Positions 18,715 to 27,418 of a stretch of DNA of 64,000 nucleotides are shown here, piece by piece. The position numbers were made by a program, and so were the translations under genes. The DNA lies in NCBI GenBank assembly GCA_022793895.1, contig JAAWDS010000053.1, forward strand, positions 99,733 to 163,732, read 5' to 3'. Under the pieces are notes generated by a model. The model made no database searches, was not told the DNA's origin, and was given only the letters and a program-made list of their open reading frames with translations. Position 1 is the first letter of the stretch; each line of letters opens with the position of its first letter. Source of the DNA: Provencibacterium sp. (GTDB taxonomy: Bacteria > Bacillota > Clostridia > Oscillospirales > Ruminococcaceae).

Positions 18715-19267
18715 CCCCTATTTTGAGTTCAGCAAAAAATATCCGGAGCTGTTGCTGAAAACGGAGTTTAAGTCCACAGAGGAGATCGTGAGCTTAGTCA
18801 AGATGCTTTGCATGGAAATCTGTAGTCATGTGGAGCAGTCCAACGGTCCGCCGGCACAGGCGGAGTTTGTTGGGAACGGATCGGACAATATCCATGAGAT
18901 CCTAGCCTTTATTAAAGAGAATTATGCCGATCAGAGCTTTTCCGCCAAGCTGCTGGCGGATCACTTCCAGATGTCCATTTCGAATTTCAGCCACTATTTT
19001 AAAAAGCAGACCGGCCGGGTGGTTTCGGCCTATATCTCGGCCCTGCGGTATGAGCGGGCGAAGGAGCTTCTGCGCACCACCAACCTCCCGGTCGCCGAGA
19101 TTGCCGGGCAGTCGGGCTACTGCCATATCTCCACCTTTATGCGGCAGTTTAAAAACCAGGAGGGAATAACGCCGAGTACCTACCGGAACCAATACCGGTT
19201 TGTCTCTCTGGGGAATCAAGAGGAAGCGGCCGGAACGGACCCGGCGGAACGGCCGGAGGAAGAATAA
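18713..19267 (+). pseudogene. C-terminal fragment of an AraC-family regulator
   Basis: The fragment begins abruptly (YPYFEFSKKYPELLLKTEFK) and contains a complete AraC double helix-turn-helix: IKENYADQSFSAKLLADHFQ for the first and LPVAEIAGQSGYCHISTFMR for the second, ending in TPSTYRNQYR. The N-terminal sensor part seen in the 768-aa relative at 31492-33798 is absent, and there is no start codon with a ribosome site. A long open frame continues to the left, but only as the antisense of the solute-binding gene. It probably once controlled the neighbouring sugar locus. Confidence 0.8.
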
Positions 19268-19312
19268 GCCGGCCGGGCCTCGCGGCCTTTCCGAGAATCG
19301 ATGGATCCATCA

Positions 19313-19354
19313 AAAAGGAGGCTATCCACAACCCGTTGTGGATAGCCTCCTTTT
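19313..19354. terminator. Bidirectional intrinsic terminator
   Basis: A perfect 20-bp inverted repeat (19313-19332 with 19335-19354) flanked by AAAA and TTTT separates the rightward AraC fragment from the leftward IclR gene. Confidence 0.9.
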
Positions 19355-19422
19355 GTGAAATGAGCCAATAGCGGGACGCGGCCCCGGTATATCCGTTTTT
19401 CGATCTCCCGATAGGAAGAGCT

Positions 19423-20253
19423 TCAGCGATCCGCCGTTTCTTCCTTATCCGCACCTAAGCGGGCGGTATCCGCCTGCGCATAGCCCAGACAGAAGGAGAC
19501 TTGGCGCGCCGCGTCAAGCAGGAGCGGCAATTTTTCACGGATAAGCTCCGGCGTTAGCTGCGAACAGGGACCGCTGATGCTGATAGCGGCTGCCACCTTC
19601 CCGGTATAGTCATAGACCGGCGCAGCCACACACCGCACCCCCAATGTGGCCTCCTCCTCGTCCGTCGCATAGCCGCGCGCGCGGACAGCCTCCAGCTCGG
19701 CCATGAGCTCCGCCCGCCTGGTCAGCGTATACGGGGTTTTTTGCTCTAGCTTCCGGCTTTTAAAGAAGGAGTTTAGTTCCTCCGGACTCGCGTTCTGCAA
19801 AAAGAGCTTGCCCGAACCGGTGCAGTGCATATCCGCCAGATGGCCGACGCGCTGGACGGTTGTGAGAATCCGCGAGGTTTCGTTTACCACATCCAGGTAG
19901 AACACCTGCCCCTCCTGCTCCACCGAAAGAATGGCGGAGGCGGAGAAGATACGGTTCAGCTCCCGCAGATAGGGGGCGCAGAGATCTTGCAGCCGGTTTT
20001 TCCCTGTGATCTGCTCCGCGAGGGCGCAGAGCTTGAGGGTGAGGAGGTAGCGGCCGTCGCGTTCCTGCGCCACATAGCCGCGGCGCTGGAGTGTCGTTAG
20101 AAAGCGCAGCAGCGTGCTGGAATTGACCGAGAGCCTGCGCGCCAGCTCCTGCAAGCCGATAGGCTCCGGTTCAGCGGCGAGCGCTTCGAGGATCACCAGC
20201 AGCTTTTCGGAGGATTGGTTGGACTGCGTCCGCTTCTCGTCTTTTGCCGCCAT
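19423..20253 (-). CDS. IclR-family transcriptional regulator
   Basis: This 276-aa protein has an N-terminal winged helix-turn-helix (about residues 15-75, IGLQELARRLSVNSSTLLRF) and a C-terminal effector-binding GAF-like domain with the IclR pattern GYATDEEEATLGVRCVAAPV and ISISGP. It is the last gene of a three-gene operon, two bases after the dehydrogenase stop. An AT-rich palindrome in front of the operon is the likely binding site, so it probably represses its own operon and is released by a small acid or sugar-acid ligand. Ends with TGA. Confidence 0.92.
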   Translation of the reverse strand: MAAKDEKRTQSNQSSEKLLVILEALAAEPEPIGLQELARRLSVNSSTLLRFLTTLQRRGYVAQERDGRYLLTLKLCALAEQITGKNRLQDLCAPYLRELNRIFSASAILSVEQEGQVFYLDVVNETSRILTTVQRVGHLADMHCTGSGKLFLQNASPEELNSFFKSRKLEQKTPYTLTRRAELMAELEAVRARGYATDEEEATLGVRCVAAPVYDYTGKVAAAISISGPCSQLTPELIREKLPLLLDAARQVSFCLGYAQADTARLGADKEETADR

Positions 20254-20255
20254 GC

Positions 20256-21212
20256 TTAGCCCACCTGGTTGACCGGCGTTCCGGCGATGAACTGCTTGAG
20301 GTTGTCCACCGCGATATCCATCAGCCGCTGGCGGGACTCCTTCGGGGCCCAGCTAATGTGCGGGGTGATGAAGCAATTCTTTGCGCCCAAAAGCGGGTTG
20401 TCCGGCCGGATCGGCTCGGTGGAAACGACGTCAAGCCCGGCGGCATAGACCTTGCCGCTGTTGAGGGCGTCCGCCAGATCCTGCTCATGAATCAGCGGCC
20501 CGCGGGAGTTGTTGAGGATGATCACGCCGTCTTTCATCTTCGCAATGCTTTCGCGGTTGATCATGTTTTTGTTCGACTCAAACAGCGGGCAGTGCAGCGA
20601 GATGACGTCCGACTCCGCCAGCAGCGTATCCAGCGGGACATAGCGCATGGTCTCGCTCTCCAAGGCCGGGTTCTGGTAGGCGTCGAAGGCGAGGATCTTC
20701 ATGCCCAGCGCCTGCGCAATCGCGCCGGTGCGCTGGCCGATGCGCCCATAGCCGATGATCCCCATCGTTTTGCCCGCCAGCTCGATGAGCGGGTAGTCCC
20801 AGTAGCACCAATCGTCGTTGTTTGACCACCGGCCGGCATGCACCGAGTCGGAATGCGCGCCGATGTGGTGGCAGATTTCGAGCAGCAGCGCAATGGCAAA
20901 TTGGCCGACGGCGTCGGTCCCATAGGTCGGGATGTTGGTGACAACCACGCCGTGATCCTTGGCCGCCTGCACATCGACCACGTTGTAGCCCGTCGCCAGA
21001 ACGCCCACATACCGCATCTTCGGGCAGCTTTCAAAAACGGCGCGGCTCAGCGGCGTTTTGTTGATGACGACGCATTCCGCGTCCCCGATGCGCTCCAGGA
21101 TCTTCTCTTCCGGGGTGCGGTCATAGACGGTCAGCTCGCCGAGCTTCTCAAAGCCCTCCCAGCTCAAATCGCCGGGATTTTCGGTGTAGCCGTCCAAAAT
21201 AACAATCTTCAT
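20256..21212 (-). CDS. NAD-dependent D-2-hydroxyacid dehydrogenase
   Basis: This 318-aa enzyme of the glycerate/hydroxypyruvate reductase group reduces 2-oxoacids to D-2-hydroxyacids or the reverse. The Rossmann motif is GIIGYGRIGQRTG near residue 150; the catalytic Arg lies in NNSRGPLIHE, the Glu downstream, and the His in PHISWAP. The ATG follows GGAAGGGGG. It sits between a TIM-barrel isomerase and an IclR regulator in one operon, which suggests handling of a sugar-derived acid such as glycerate or tartronate-related compounds. The substrate is inference. Confidence 0.9.
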   Translation of the reverse strand: MKIVILDGYTENPGDLSWEGFEKLGELTVYDRTPEEKILERIGDAECVVINKTPLSRAVFESCPKMRYVGVLATGYNVVDVQAAKDHGVVVTNIPTYGTDAVGQFAIALLLEICHHIGAHSDSVHAGRWSNNDDWCYWDYPLIELAGKTMGIIGYGRIGQRTGAIAQALGMKILAFDAYQNPALESETMRYVPLDTLLAESDVISLHCPLFESNKNMINRESIAKMKDGVIILNNSRGPLIHEQDLADALNSGKVYAAGLDVVSTEPIRPDNPLLGAKNCFITPHISWAPKESRQRLMDIAVDNLKQFIAGTPVNQVG

Positions 21213-21272
21213 GAAAAAATCCCCCTTCCTGCCGGGACGTTTAGATCCGGCGGATACTCAGCTTTTTCTAAA

Positions 21273-22169
21273 TCAGTCCTCCAGCAAGGCCCAGGCCCGG
21301 CGGATAACCCGCTTGGTTCCGGCCAGGACCGCCCCATCGTCCTCGTCCGCACGCGGCTTGACCTCCAGCGAGAGCACCAGCGGGTTCTGCGCGTCGAGGA
21401 AGCCTTCCTCCTTGAGCACCCGGAAGAAATCGAGCAGCTCTTCGGTGTCGTTGGCGCTGTTCGGGAAGCCGAAACGCGGATGCTGGTCGCCATACCCGTC
21501 GCAGCCCTTTTGTACCACGGCGTTGCCGATGTGCAGGTGGGTGATGTAGGGGCGCAGCGTGCGGATGACAAAGCGGCTGGTTTCATAGGTCGTCGGGAAA
21601 TGGCTGAGATCGACCATCAGGCCAAAGTTGGCGTGGGTGGTGCGCATATCGGCGGCAAAACGGGCGGCCAGCGGGGCCGGGCCGATGAGCGCCGCCTTGT
21701 CCATATCGAAATCAAAGACCTCCAGTTCGATCATCATCCCATATTGCGCGGCGCGATCGCAGAGGGCGCGGGTGGTTTTTAGCAACTGCTGATAGGCCTC
21801 CTCCCGCGTCTCCAGCTGCCATTTGCCCGCCAGGAATGCCAGGCCCTTCGCTCCCAGCTGGCGCGCTTCCTCAATGCCCTCTAAGAGCGTTTCCTGCGCG
21901 CGCAGCCTGCCCTCTTCGTCCAGATCGTTGGGGTTGAGCCCGGTTCCCAACAGACGGGGCTGGCCTCCGTAGCACACCGTCATGTGCGCGCTCTCCAGGA
22001 GTTTAGCCGCAGCCGCGCGGTCCTCCTCGTTTTTGAACTGGCAGACCTCGACGGCATCAAAAAAATCATCCTGTGCGATTGCCCGCAGCGAATCCAGAAC
22101 GGGACGGTCCGGGTGGCTCATCCACTGGATAAGTCCCATGCGGAAATAGCGGTGCAGCGATTCCTTCAT
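21273..22169 (-). CDS. Sugar phosphate isomerase/epimerase-like TIM-barrel protein
   Basis: This 298-aa protein has the AP-endonuclease-2/xylose-isomerase-like barrel, with metal-ligand candidates in MIELEVFDFDMDK, GLMVDLSHFP and LHIGNAVVQKG and a final LSLEVKPR. Related enzymes isomerise or epimerise keto-sugars and sugar acids. The ATG at 22169 (eight bases after AAAGGG) is preferred over a GTG three codons upstream. First gene of the IclR-controlled operon, directly behind a consensus promoter and operator. Confidence 0.85.
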   Translation of the reverse strand: MKESLHRYFRMGLIQWMSHPDRPVLDSLRAIAQDDFFDAVEVCQFKNEEDRAAAAKLLESAHMTVCYGGQPRLLGTGLNPNDLDEEGRLRAQETLLEGIEEARQLGAKGLAFLAGKWQLETREEAYQQLLKTTRALCDRAAQYGMMIELEVFDFDMDKAALIGPAPLAARFAADMRTTHANFGLMVDLSHFPTTYETSRFVIRTLRPYITHLHIGNAVVQKGCDGYGDQHPRFGFPNSANDTEELLDFFRVLKEEGFLDAQNPLVLSLEVKPRADEDDGAVLAGTKRVIRRAWALLED

Positions 22170-22190
22170 AAAGAACACCCTTTCGTTGGT

Positions 22191-22203
22191 TTCAATTATT
22201 GAA
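22191..22203. promoter_or_regulatory. Putative IclR operator
   Basis: The perfect palindrome TTCAATTATTGAA lies between the transcription start and the first gene of the IclR operon, with a second half-like copy TTTCAATAATATT at 22210-22222 overlapping the -10. The position suits repression by blocking RNA polymerase. Confidence 0.65.
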
Positions 22204-22219
22204 CCAATATTTCAATAAT

Positions 22220-22248
22220 ATTATAAAGAGTTTTTCGATGGAATGCAA
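22220..22248 (-). promoter_or_regulatory. SigA promoter of the IclR operon
   Basis: Minus strand: -35 TTGCAT (22243-22248), 17-bp spacer, -10 TATAAT (22220-22225). Confidence 0.85.
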
Positions 22249-22287
22249 CCGTTTCCGGAAAAATATCTCTTTTAGAAAAAGAAAACA

Positions 22288-22328
22288 AGGAAGCGCTGCA
22301 AATGTGAAGCATTTGCAGCGCTTCCTTT
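22288..22328 (-). terminator. Intrinsic terminator after the DUF3788 gene
   Basis: An 18-bp perfect stem (22288-22305 with 22311-22328) with a 5-nt loop; on the minus strand it is followed by a T-rich run (TTTTCTTTTTC). Confidence 0.85.
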
Positions 22329-22393
22329 AAAAAGCCGGGTCTTGCAAAATCGCCCTGCCTGCCGCACAGAGCGCGTGACGAGACTGGGGCCGC

Positions 22394-22810
22394 TTAACTC
22401 CTGCGGATTTCGAAAAGGCGGAATACATCGCGATAGAGTGCATCCCTATCTTCCAGGTCGATCATCAGCCATCTTTGTCCGTTTCCCTCGTTGGTTCTGG
22501 AATAGATTTCCTGTAGTTCCGCCGTGCAGCCAGGTAACGCCGCCTCCGCCCGCTCTTTTTCCTTTCTGCCGATGACCACCATGACGGTAAAATAAGATTC
22601 TCTGGGGTATAAGGTGCATAGGGCTTTTCCGGATTTTTTGAACTTTATGTTCCATCCTCTTTCCATGCTGCAAGAGCTAAATTCGATCTTTTCGTTACAC
22701 CCATACCGCTCCTTGATTTCGGAACAAAATTGCATAAATAGGGGATTCCCGATATAATCGCCCAATTCTTCCAAGGTGGGACAGTAATCCTTATTGTATC
22801 GATCGATCAT
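22394..22810 (-). CDS. DUF3788 family protein
   Basis: This 138-aa soluble protein matches the DUF3788 pattern: a WNIKFKKSGKALCTLYPRE core followed by YFTVMVVIG and, near the end, GQRWLMIDLEDRD. The function of the family is unknown to me. The start is placed at the ATG at 22810, nine bases after GAGG; the frame is open further upstream but without a ribosome site. It is monocistronic with its own terminator. The stretch between it and the next gene (22811-23053) holds nothing I recognise. Confidence 0.82.
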   Translation of the reverse strand: MIDRYNKDYCPTLEELGDYIGNPLFMQFCSEIKERYGCNEKIEFSSCSMERGWNIKFKKSGKALCTLYPRESYFTVMVVIGRKEKERAEAALPGCTAELQEIYSRTNEGNGQRWLMIDLEDRDALYRDVFRLFEIRRS

Positions 22811-23053
22811 CTTCCATTCCTCGCTTAAGTTCTTGATGGGCCGGTTCCCGTGCCGGAAGCGGGGAGGGATGTCCGCGCGCTGTAAGGCTTGGAAAGCGTG
22901 CCAGGCTCTCACTATAACACACAGCTGGAGTCAGATCAACCCGTCAGGAAGAATTTCTAACCGGAGCTTATTTCCCAATGCTTGGAGGCGGTCTGGCAGG
23001 CGCTCGAACCTCCGCAGGCTTCCCGGTCATGCGCCGCCTAGTCACAGGCTTTC

Positions 23054-24040
23054 TTATCCCTTGGTATAAACATCCTGCGGCGTTATCTGATTGAGCAGCG
23101 CGCGCCCCTCCCGGAAGCGCGCCGCATTTTCGCAGATGATGGAGCAGGAGCGCTCCCAGCGGTTGGGAACGGTGGGGGTGTTGTGCGGGGTGAGCATCAG
23201 GTTTTTGGCGTCCCAGAGAGGGCTGTCCGCCGGCAGCGGCTCCACCTCGGTCGTATCCACCCCGGCTCCGGCGATGACGCCGCCGTTTAACGCCTCTATC
23301 AGCGCGGGCTCATCCACCACCGAACCGCGGCACATGTTGATGAGATAGGCGGTGGGCTTCATTTTCCGGAGAGCCCCGGCGTCGATCATGTGGTAGGTCT
23401 CGTCGCTGAGCTGGGTGGTGAGCACCAGATAATCGCTTTCCTGAAGGAGAGGCTCGAAGCCGTCCCCCTGGTTTCTGGCATAAAGGCGATCCACGCATTC
23501 CACCGGTTCGGCCCGGCGGCGATAGCCCAGCACCTGCATCCCAAAGGCTTTGCAGCGGACGGCCAGCGCCTTTCCGGTGTGTCCTAAGCCGATAATCCCC
23601 ACCGTTTTGCCGATGAGCCCCCGGCGATCGTTATAGCCCGGAAGGCCGCCCCACTGGTGCTTCTTTTGCAGCTCATGAAGCCCATGCAGATCATAGGTCA
23701 GCGCCAGCATAAAGAGAATCGCGTGCTCGGCCAACGTCGGGGCGCTGCGGCCGGCCGAGCCGGTGACGGCTATTCCACGGCGAAAGACGTCCGGACGGGC
23801 CGAGCGGGTCAGCCCGGAGTGATCGCAGTGGATCCAGCGCAGCTTCTCTCCGGTCATAATGAGATCGGTAATGTCGCCGTTTAAAATGGCGGCGTCCGCC
23901 GTTTCCAACGCCTTTTTGATCCCTTCCGCATCGTTGTTTTGACAGAGATGGACGGTAGCCGGGTGCAGCGTTTGCAGCAAGGTGGAGAGATACGGCTCCG
24001 GCATGGGCAGCGTTATCAGCACCGATTGCAGTTGATTCAT
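23054..24040 (-). CDS. D-2-hydroxyacid dehydrogenase, second paralogue
   Basis: This 328-aa NAD(P)-dependent dehydrogenase has the Rossmann motif GIIGLGHTGKAL, the Arg segment INMCRGSVVDEPAL and the His segment TPHNTPTVPNRW. It is clearly distinct from the copy at 20256-21212. The ATG at 24040 follows AAGGAGGATC and is better than an upstream in-frame start. It stands alone, with a structured repeat element directly upstream. Ends with TAA. Substrate unknown. Confidence 0.9.
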   Translation of the reverse strand: MNQLQSVLITLPMPEPYLSTLLQTLHPATVHLCQNNDAEGIKKALETADAAILNGDITDLIMTGEKLRWIHCDHSGLTRSARPDVFRRGIAVTGSAGRSAPTLAEHAILFMLALTYDLHGLHELQKKHQWGGLPGYNDRRGLIGKTVGIIGLGHTGKALAVRCKAFGMQVLGYRRRAEPVECVDRLYARNQGDGFEPLLQESDYLVLTTQLSDETYHMIDAGALRKMKPTAYLINMCRGSVVDEPALIEALNGGVIAGAGVDTTEVEPLPADSPLWDAKNLMLTPHNTPTVPNRWERSCSIICENAARFREGRALLNQITPQDVYTKG

Positions 24041-24060
24041 GAAGATCCTCCTTTTCGTGT

Positions 24061-24250
24061 CAGAGGGCGCGTTGCAGAATTCCATCCTGCAACGCGCCCT
24101 CTGAAAAAGCAGCTTTTGGGGCGAAGACGCGCTGTCCAGCGCGAAACCGCCGCTTTTTCCGGTTTCTGCAAACCGGAGGAGCGGCTTGCGCGATTTCTTT
24201 TGCAGGCCGGGGGTGCATTTTTAACGGCCTATACTATTGGGCGGCGCGCC
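24061..24250. repeat. Structured intergenic repeat, copy 2
   Basis: Counterpart of the element at 12810-13012. It opens with a perfect 17-bp hairpin (24061-24077 with 24087-24103), then GCGCTG/CAGCGC and CCGGTTT/AAACCGG, and shares the block 24143-24222 with copy 1 at roughly 85% identity by eye. The pair T-A in copy 1 is C-G here, keeping the stem. It lies between the stop of the GH31 gene and the start of the dehydrogenase gene, both leftward. Confidence 0.75.
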
Positions 24251-24274
24251 TTTTGGAGATGAACAGGTTAACGA

Positions 24275-27200
24275 TTATTCAAACAGCAGACCTTCCGCCT
24301 CGCTGCCGTCTTCCTTTAAGAACCTCAGCGAGAAGCCGATCTCGCGGCCGCTCATCTGCTTCGGATAATCCACGCTGCACCGGACGAGGCAATGGTTGAG
24401 GCCGGGACGCAGGGTAAAGCTGCTATCCGAAATCTGGGGGGAGAGAATGCCTTCCTTCTCCTCCACTAGCTCCCCATTCACCCAAAGGGCAAAGCTGCGT
24501 TCGGCGGAGAATTGGACCCGGCAGCATCTTTCACGGTCGCTGCGGATGGTAAAGCGCGCATAACCGGTCCCGTGACCGTCCTTCATAGAGGAGGAAGCCA
24601 TCGGGCGCAGATCGATGTAGCCCCAGCAGTTATAGGAAACATGCCGGTTCCAACTGATGCGATCCCCGCTGCCGGTCCCTTGGCCGCCGGAGCTGAGTTC
24701 GCCGTCGTCGGAGCTATCTTCCGAGAGGCTCTCTTTCCGGAGATAGGCCGGTTGGTCTTCGCCCGCCTCGACCTTTTTCATGATCGCCCGATCGGCTGCG
24801 TTCCGATCGTCTAAAAAGCTCAGAACATCCACCCGGTTGACGCAGCCGCTTCCCCACTGGAAGGTATGGGTCAGCGTTTGCTCCGCGCCGCCGGAGCGGA
24901 TCCGGAGCGTCAGCTCCGCCCGGTTTCTGAGCGGCAGCAGGCTGCGGATGGGAGCAAACTCCCAGCAGAAAACGGCGACGCCGCGAACCGTTTTCTCGCC
25001 CTTGTTCAGCGGCGTTTTGCGGAAATAGCAGGGCGCATCGGTCAGCTTCCAGCCGTCCGGCGCCGCCATTTCATAGGTGAAACCGGTTTCGGAAAGGCCG
25101 GTATCCGCCGTGACGTAAACCCGGCAGGTCCCGTCCGTACTTAGATTATGGTCATAAGAGAGGATGGGCTCCGAAGCCTTTTTGCCGGTGTGCAGGACGA
25201 GCTGGTAGCTTCTCCCGTCGGGAATCAAGCTGGGATCCCCTTCGATCACCTCGGCGGCGAGCGCGCCTTCTTTAACACGCAGACGGGTTTTGACATATTG
25301 GCCCTTTTCATAGCCATAGCTTACGCCGTCGTCCTCATAGAGAACAAAGCTGGAGGGGGAGGAGCCGTAGGCGTGGATTTCCAGCGCGGTTTCCGGTTTT
25401 TCTCCCTGATACTGTACCGGTTCGGTCATGGGGATGAGGCTTCCGCCCCGGACGAAAAGCGGGATCTGTCCCAATGGGGCGGGGACGGTGATCCACTGCC
25501 GGCCGGTGAAACGCTTCTCGGTCCAGAAATCGAACCACTCGCCCTCCGGCAGATAGACCTTGAGGCTGCGGGCCTTTTCATCCAGCACCGGGGCCACCAG
25601 CAGCGACGGCCCGAATAGGTACTCATAGCGTTGGCTGCAAGCCGTTTCGTCGTCCGAGAAATCCAGGCAGAGCGCCCGCATCATCGGCTGCCCGCTTTCG
25701 GTAACGGCACGGGCGCAGCTATAGATATAGGGCATCAGCCGGTAGCGCAGCCGGATGTAGGAGACGATGGTCTCCTCCGCTTCCTCGCCGAACGACCAGG
25801 GTTCGTTGTCGGGACGGGTGCCGTGGGTACGGAACAGGGGACAGAATACGCCCCATTCCATCCAGCGGATAAACAGCTCCGCCGAAAAACGATCGTCGGT
25901 AGCGAAACCGCCGATGTCGGTGCACCAATAGGGGAGGCCGGAGAGGCAGACCCCCAGCCCCGCGGGCACCTGGTCCTTGAGCACCTCAAAGGAGGAATCG
26001 ATATCGTTCGACCAGAGCGCCGCGCCATAGCGCTGGATACCGGAACAGGAGGTGCGGGAGAGGGAGAAAAGCCGGCTTTGCAGATCCCGCCTGTGTCCTT
26101 CATAGAGCCCCTTGGCCCAGTAGATGGAATACAGGTTATGTACATGTTCCCGGCTGCCCAGGCAGCAGGTGGTGCCCTGCGGATGATCACGGGGCTCTCC
26201 CATATCGATCCAGTAGGCGTCGATCCCCTGATCGACCAGCTTTTTGGTCTGCCGCCACCACTCCTCGCGGGCTTCCGGATTGGAGTGATCGAAGATCGGG
26301 AGCGTTCCAGCCGGCGTATTCATCAGGAAGTTTTTCCGGCGGAACTCTTCCACCTTCAAACTGTCCTCATAGATAAAGGGATGGTAGGCCTGCATGATGT
26401 GGAACCCGTTGTCGTGCAGGATTTTCAGCATCTCCTCCGGGTTCTGCCAGTTGTCGCCGTCCCACTCCATATCGCCGAACTGCTTGAACCAGAGCCAGTC
26501 TAATACCAGCACGTCGCAGGGGATCCCTCTTTCCCGGTAATCCTGGGCGAGCTTCAAAAATTCCTCCCGGCTGCGGTAGCGGTTTTTACTCTGCATGTAA
26601 CCCAGCGCCCACTTCGGCGGCATCGGCGCCGGGCCGGTGAGTTCGGTATAACCCCGGATAGCCTCCTCCCCTTTGCGCAGGATTAGCAGGGCGTCCATCC
26701 GGCCGTCCTCCAGCAGTAGGCTCAGATCGTCGGGATCCCCCTCTCCGGAATGGGTGTCCCACTCCCAGGGGCCTTTCGAACGCTGGATGCTGTGGGCGGG
26801 CGGCGGATCGGAAACGGTTCCTTTCCCCACCGAAAAACGGGCGGGCCAGCCGCTGTTTAAAAGCAGGCCGTAGCCATTACTGGACCAATAGAAGGCGTTG
26901 GAGGCGTTGGCGCAGACATGGAGCCCGCCCCACTCGTTCCACATCCGGCGCTCATGGCCATGCTGATCGACATTGCCCATGGGATCCTGACCAAGGCCAT
27001 AGATGTGTTCGTCTTCCCCCAGGACAAACCGGAGAACGGTTTGTTTTCCGTCGCACTCTCCCAAAAAGGCGGGCTTGGTCTGAACGAGCAGCCGTCCCTC
27101 CGGGCTGTAAACCGAGAGGATCAGCGGCCGCTGCCGGATCAGGACGACCGCGCCCTCGGTTTCCAGCCGCAGGCCGGTCGGCTCCTCTGTCACCGAGAAG

Positions 27201-27385
27201 GGGAGGGGGGAGGGGATGTTCTCCACAATCATTCGATCGGGATCTTCCAGAAGAGCGCCGCCCTGGTTAAACCGCAGCCGGAGAATGTCGGCGGCGGCGA
27301 AGGACAGCCCCAGCGTCCAGGTTTCGCCATATAACAGCAGCTCGTTTTGCTGCCGCGTCCAGGCGGTATATTTTTCCAGTTTCAT
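24275..27385 (-). CDS. GH31 alpha-glucosidase/alpha-xylosidase-type hydrolase
   Basis: GH31 enzymes cleave terminal alpha-linked glucose, xylose or related sugars. The 1036-aa protein has the N-terminal sandwich with EDEHIYGLGQ, the barrel with PPKWALGYMQSKNRYRSREE, the nucleophile motif AYWIDMGEP (D394), LPYWCTDIGGF and the LMPYIYS segment, then GPSLLVAPVLDEKA. About 230 residues at the C-terminus (from about 800) form an extra domain rich in beta-strand-like sequence that standard GH31 proteins lack. No signal peptide, so cytoplasmic. The ATG follows CAGGAGG. It is 33 bp downstream of the start-proximal end of the importer operon on the same strand, so it likely acts on what that importer brings in. 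Confidence 0.92.
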   Translation of the reverse strand: MKLEKYTAWTRQQNELLLYGETWTLGLSFAAADILRLRFNQGGALLEDPDRMIVENIPSPLPFSVTEEPTGLRLETEGAVVLIRQRPLILSVYSPEGRLLVQTKPAFLGECDGKQTVLRFVLGEDEHIYGLGQDPMGNVDQHGHERRMWNEWGGLHVCANASNAFYWSSNGYGLLLNSGWPARFSVGKGTVSDPPPAHSIQRSKGPWEWDTHSGEGDPDDLSLLLEDGRMDALLILRKGEEAIRGYTELTGPAPMPPKWALGYMQSKNRYRSREEFLKLAQDYRERGIPCDVLVLDWLWFKQFGDMEWDGDNWQNPEEMLKILHDNGFHIMQAYHPFIYEDSLKVEEFRRKNFLMNTPAGTLPIFDHSNPEAREEWWRQTKKLVDQGIDAYWIDMGEPRDHPQGTTCCLGSREHVHNLYSIYWAKGLYEGHRRDLQSRLFSLSRTSCSGIQRYGAALWSNDIDSSFEVLKDQVPAGLGVCLSGLPYWCTDIGGFATDDRFSAELFIRWMEWGVFCPLFRTHGTRPDNEPWSFGEEAEETIVSYIRLRYRLMPYIYSCARAVTESGQPMMRALCLDFSDDETACSQRYEYLFGPSLLVAPVLDEKARSLKVYLPEGEWFDFWTEKRFTGRQWITVPAPLGQIPLFVRGGSLIPMTEPVQYQGEKPETALEIHAYGSSPSSFVLYEDDGVSYGYEKGQYVKTRLRVKEGALAAEVIEGDPSLIPDGRSYQLVLHTGKKASEPILSYDHNLSTDGTCRVYVTADTGLSETGFTYEMAAPDGWKLTDAPCYFRKTPLNKGEKTVRGVAVFCWEFAPIRSLLPLRNRAELTLRIRSGGAEQTLTHTFQWGSGCVNRVDVLSFLDDRNAADRAIMKKVEAGEDQPAYLRKESLSEDSSDDGELSSGGQGTGSGDRISWNRHVSYNCWGYIDLRPMASSSMKDGHGTGYARFTIRSDRERCCRVQFSAERSFALWVNGELVEEKEGILSPQISDSSFTLRPGLNHCLVRCSVDYPKQMSGREIGFSLRFLKEDGSEAEGLLFE

Positions 27386-27418
27386 GAGGAAACCTCCTGT
27401 GGGTTGAAATGAGGAGCT

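Noticed and set aside
17264..19267. A 667-codon plus-strand open frame spanning the solute-binding gene
   Set aside because: Only its last 185 codons (from about 18713) look like protein, the AraC tail. The rest is the antisense of the receptor gene, with no recognisable domains and no ribosome site.
22191..22225. AT-rich palindromes as an attachment or transposon site
   Set aside because: They sit exactly between promoter and first gene of an IclR operon, which fits an operator; no integrase or transposase is near.
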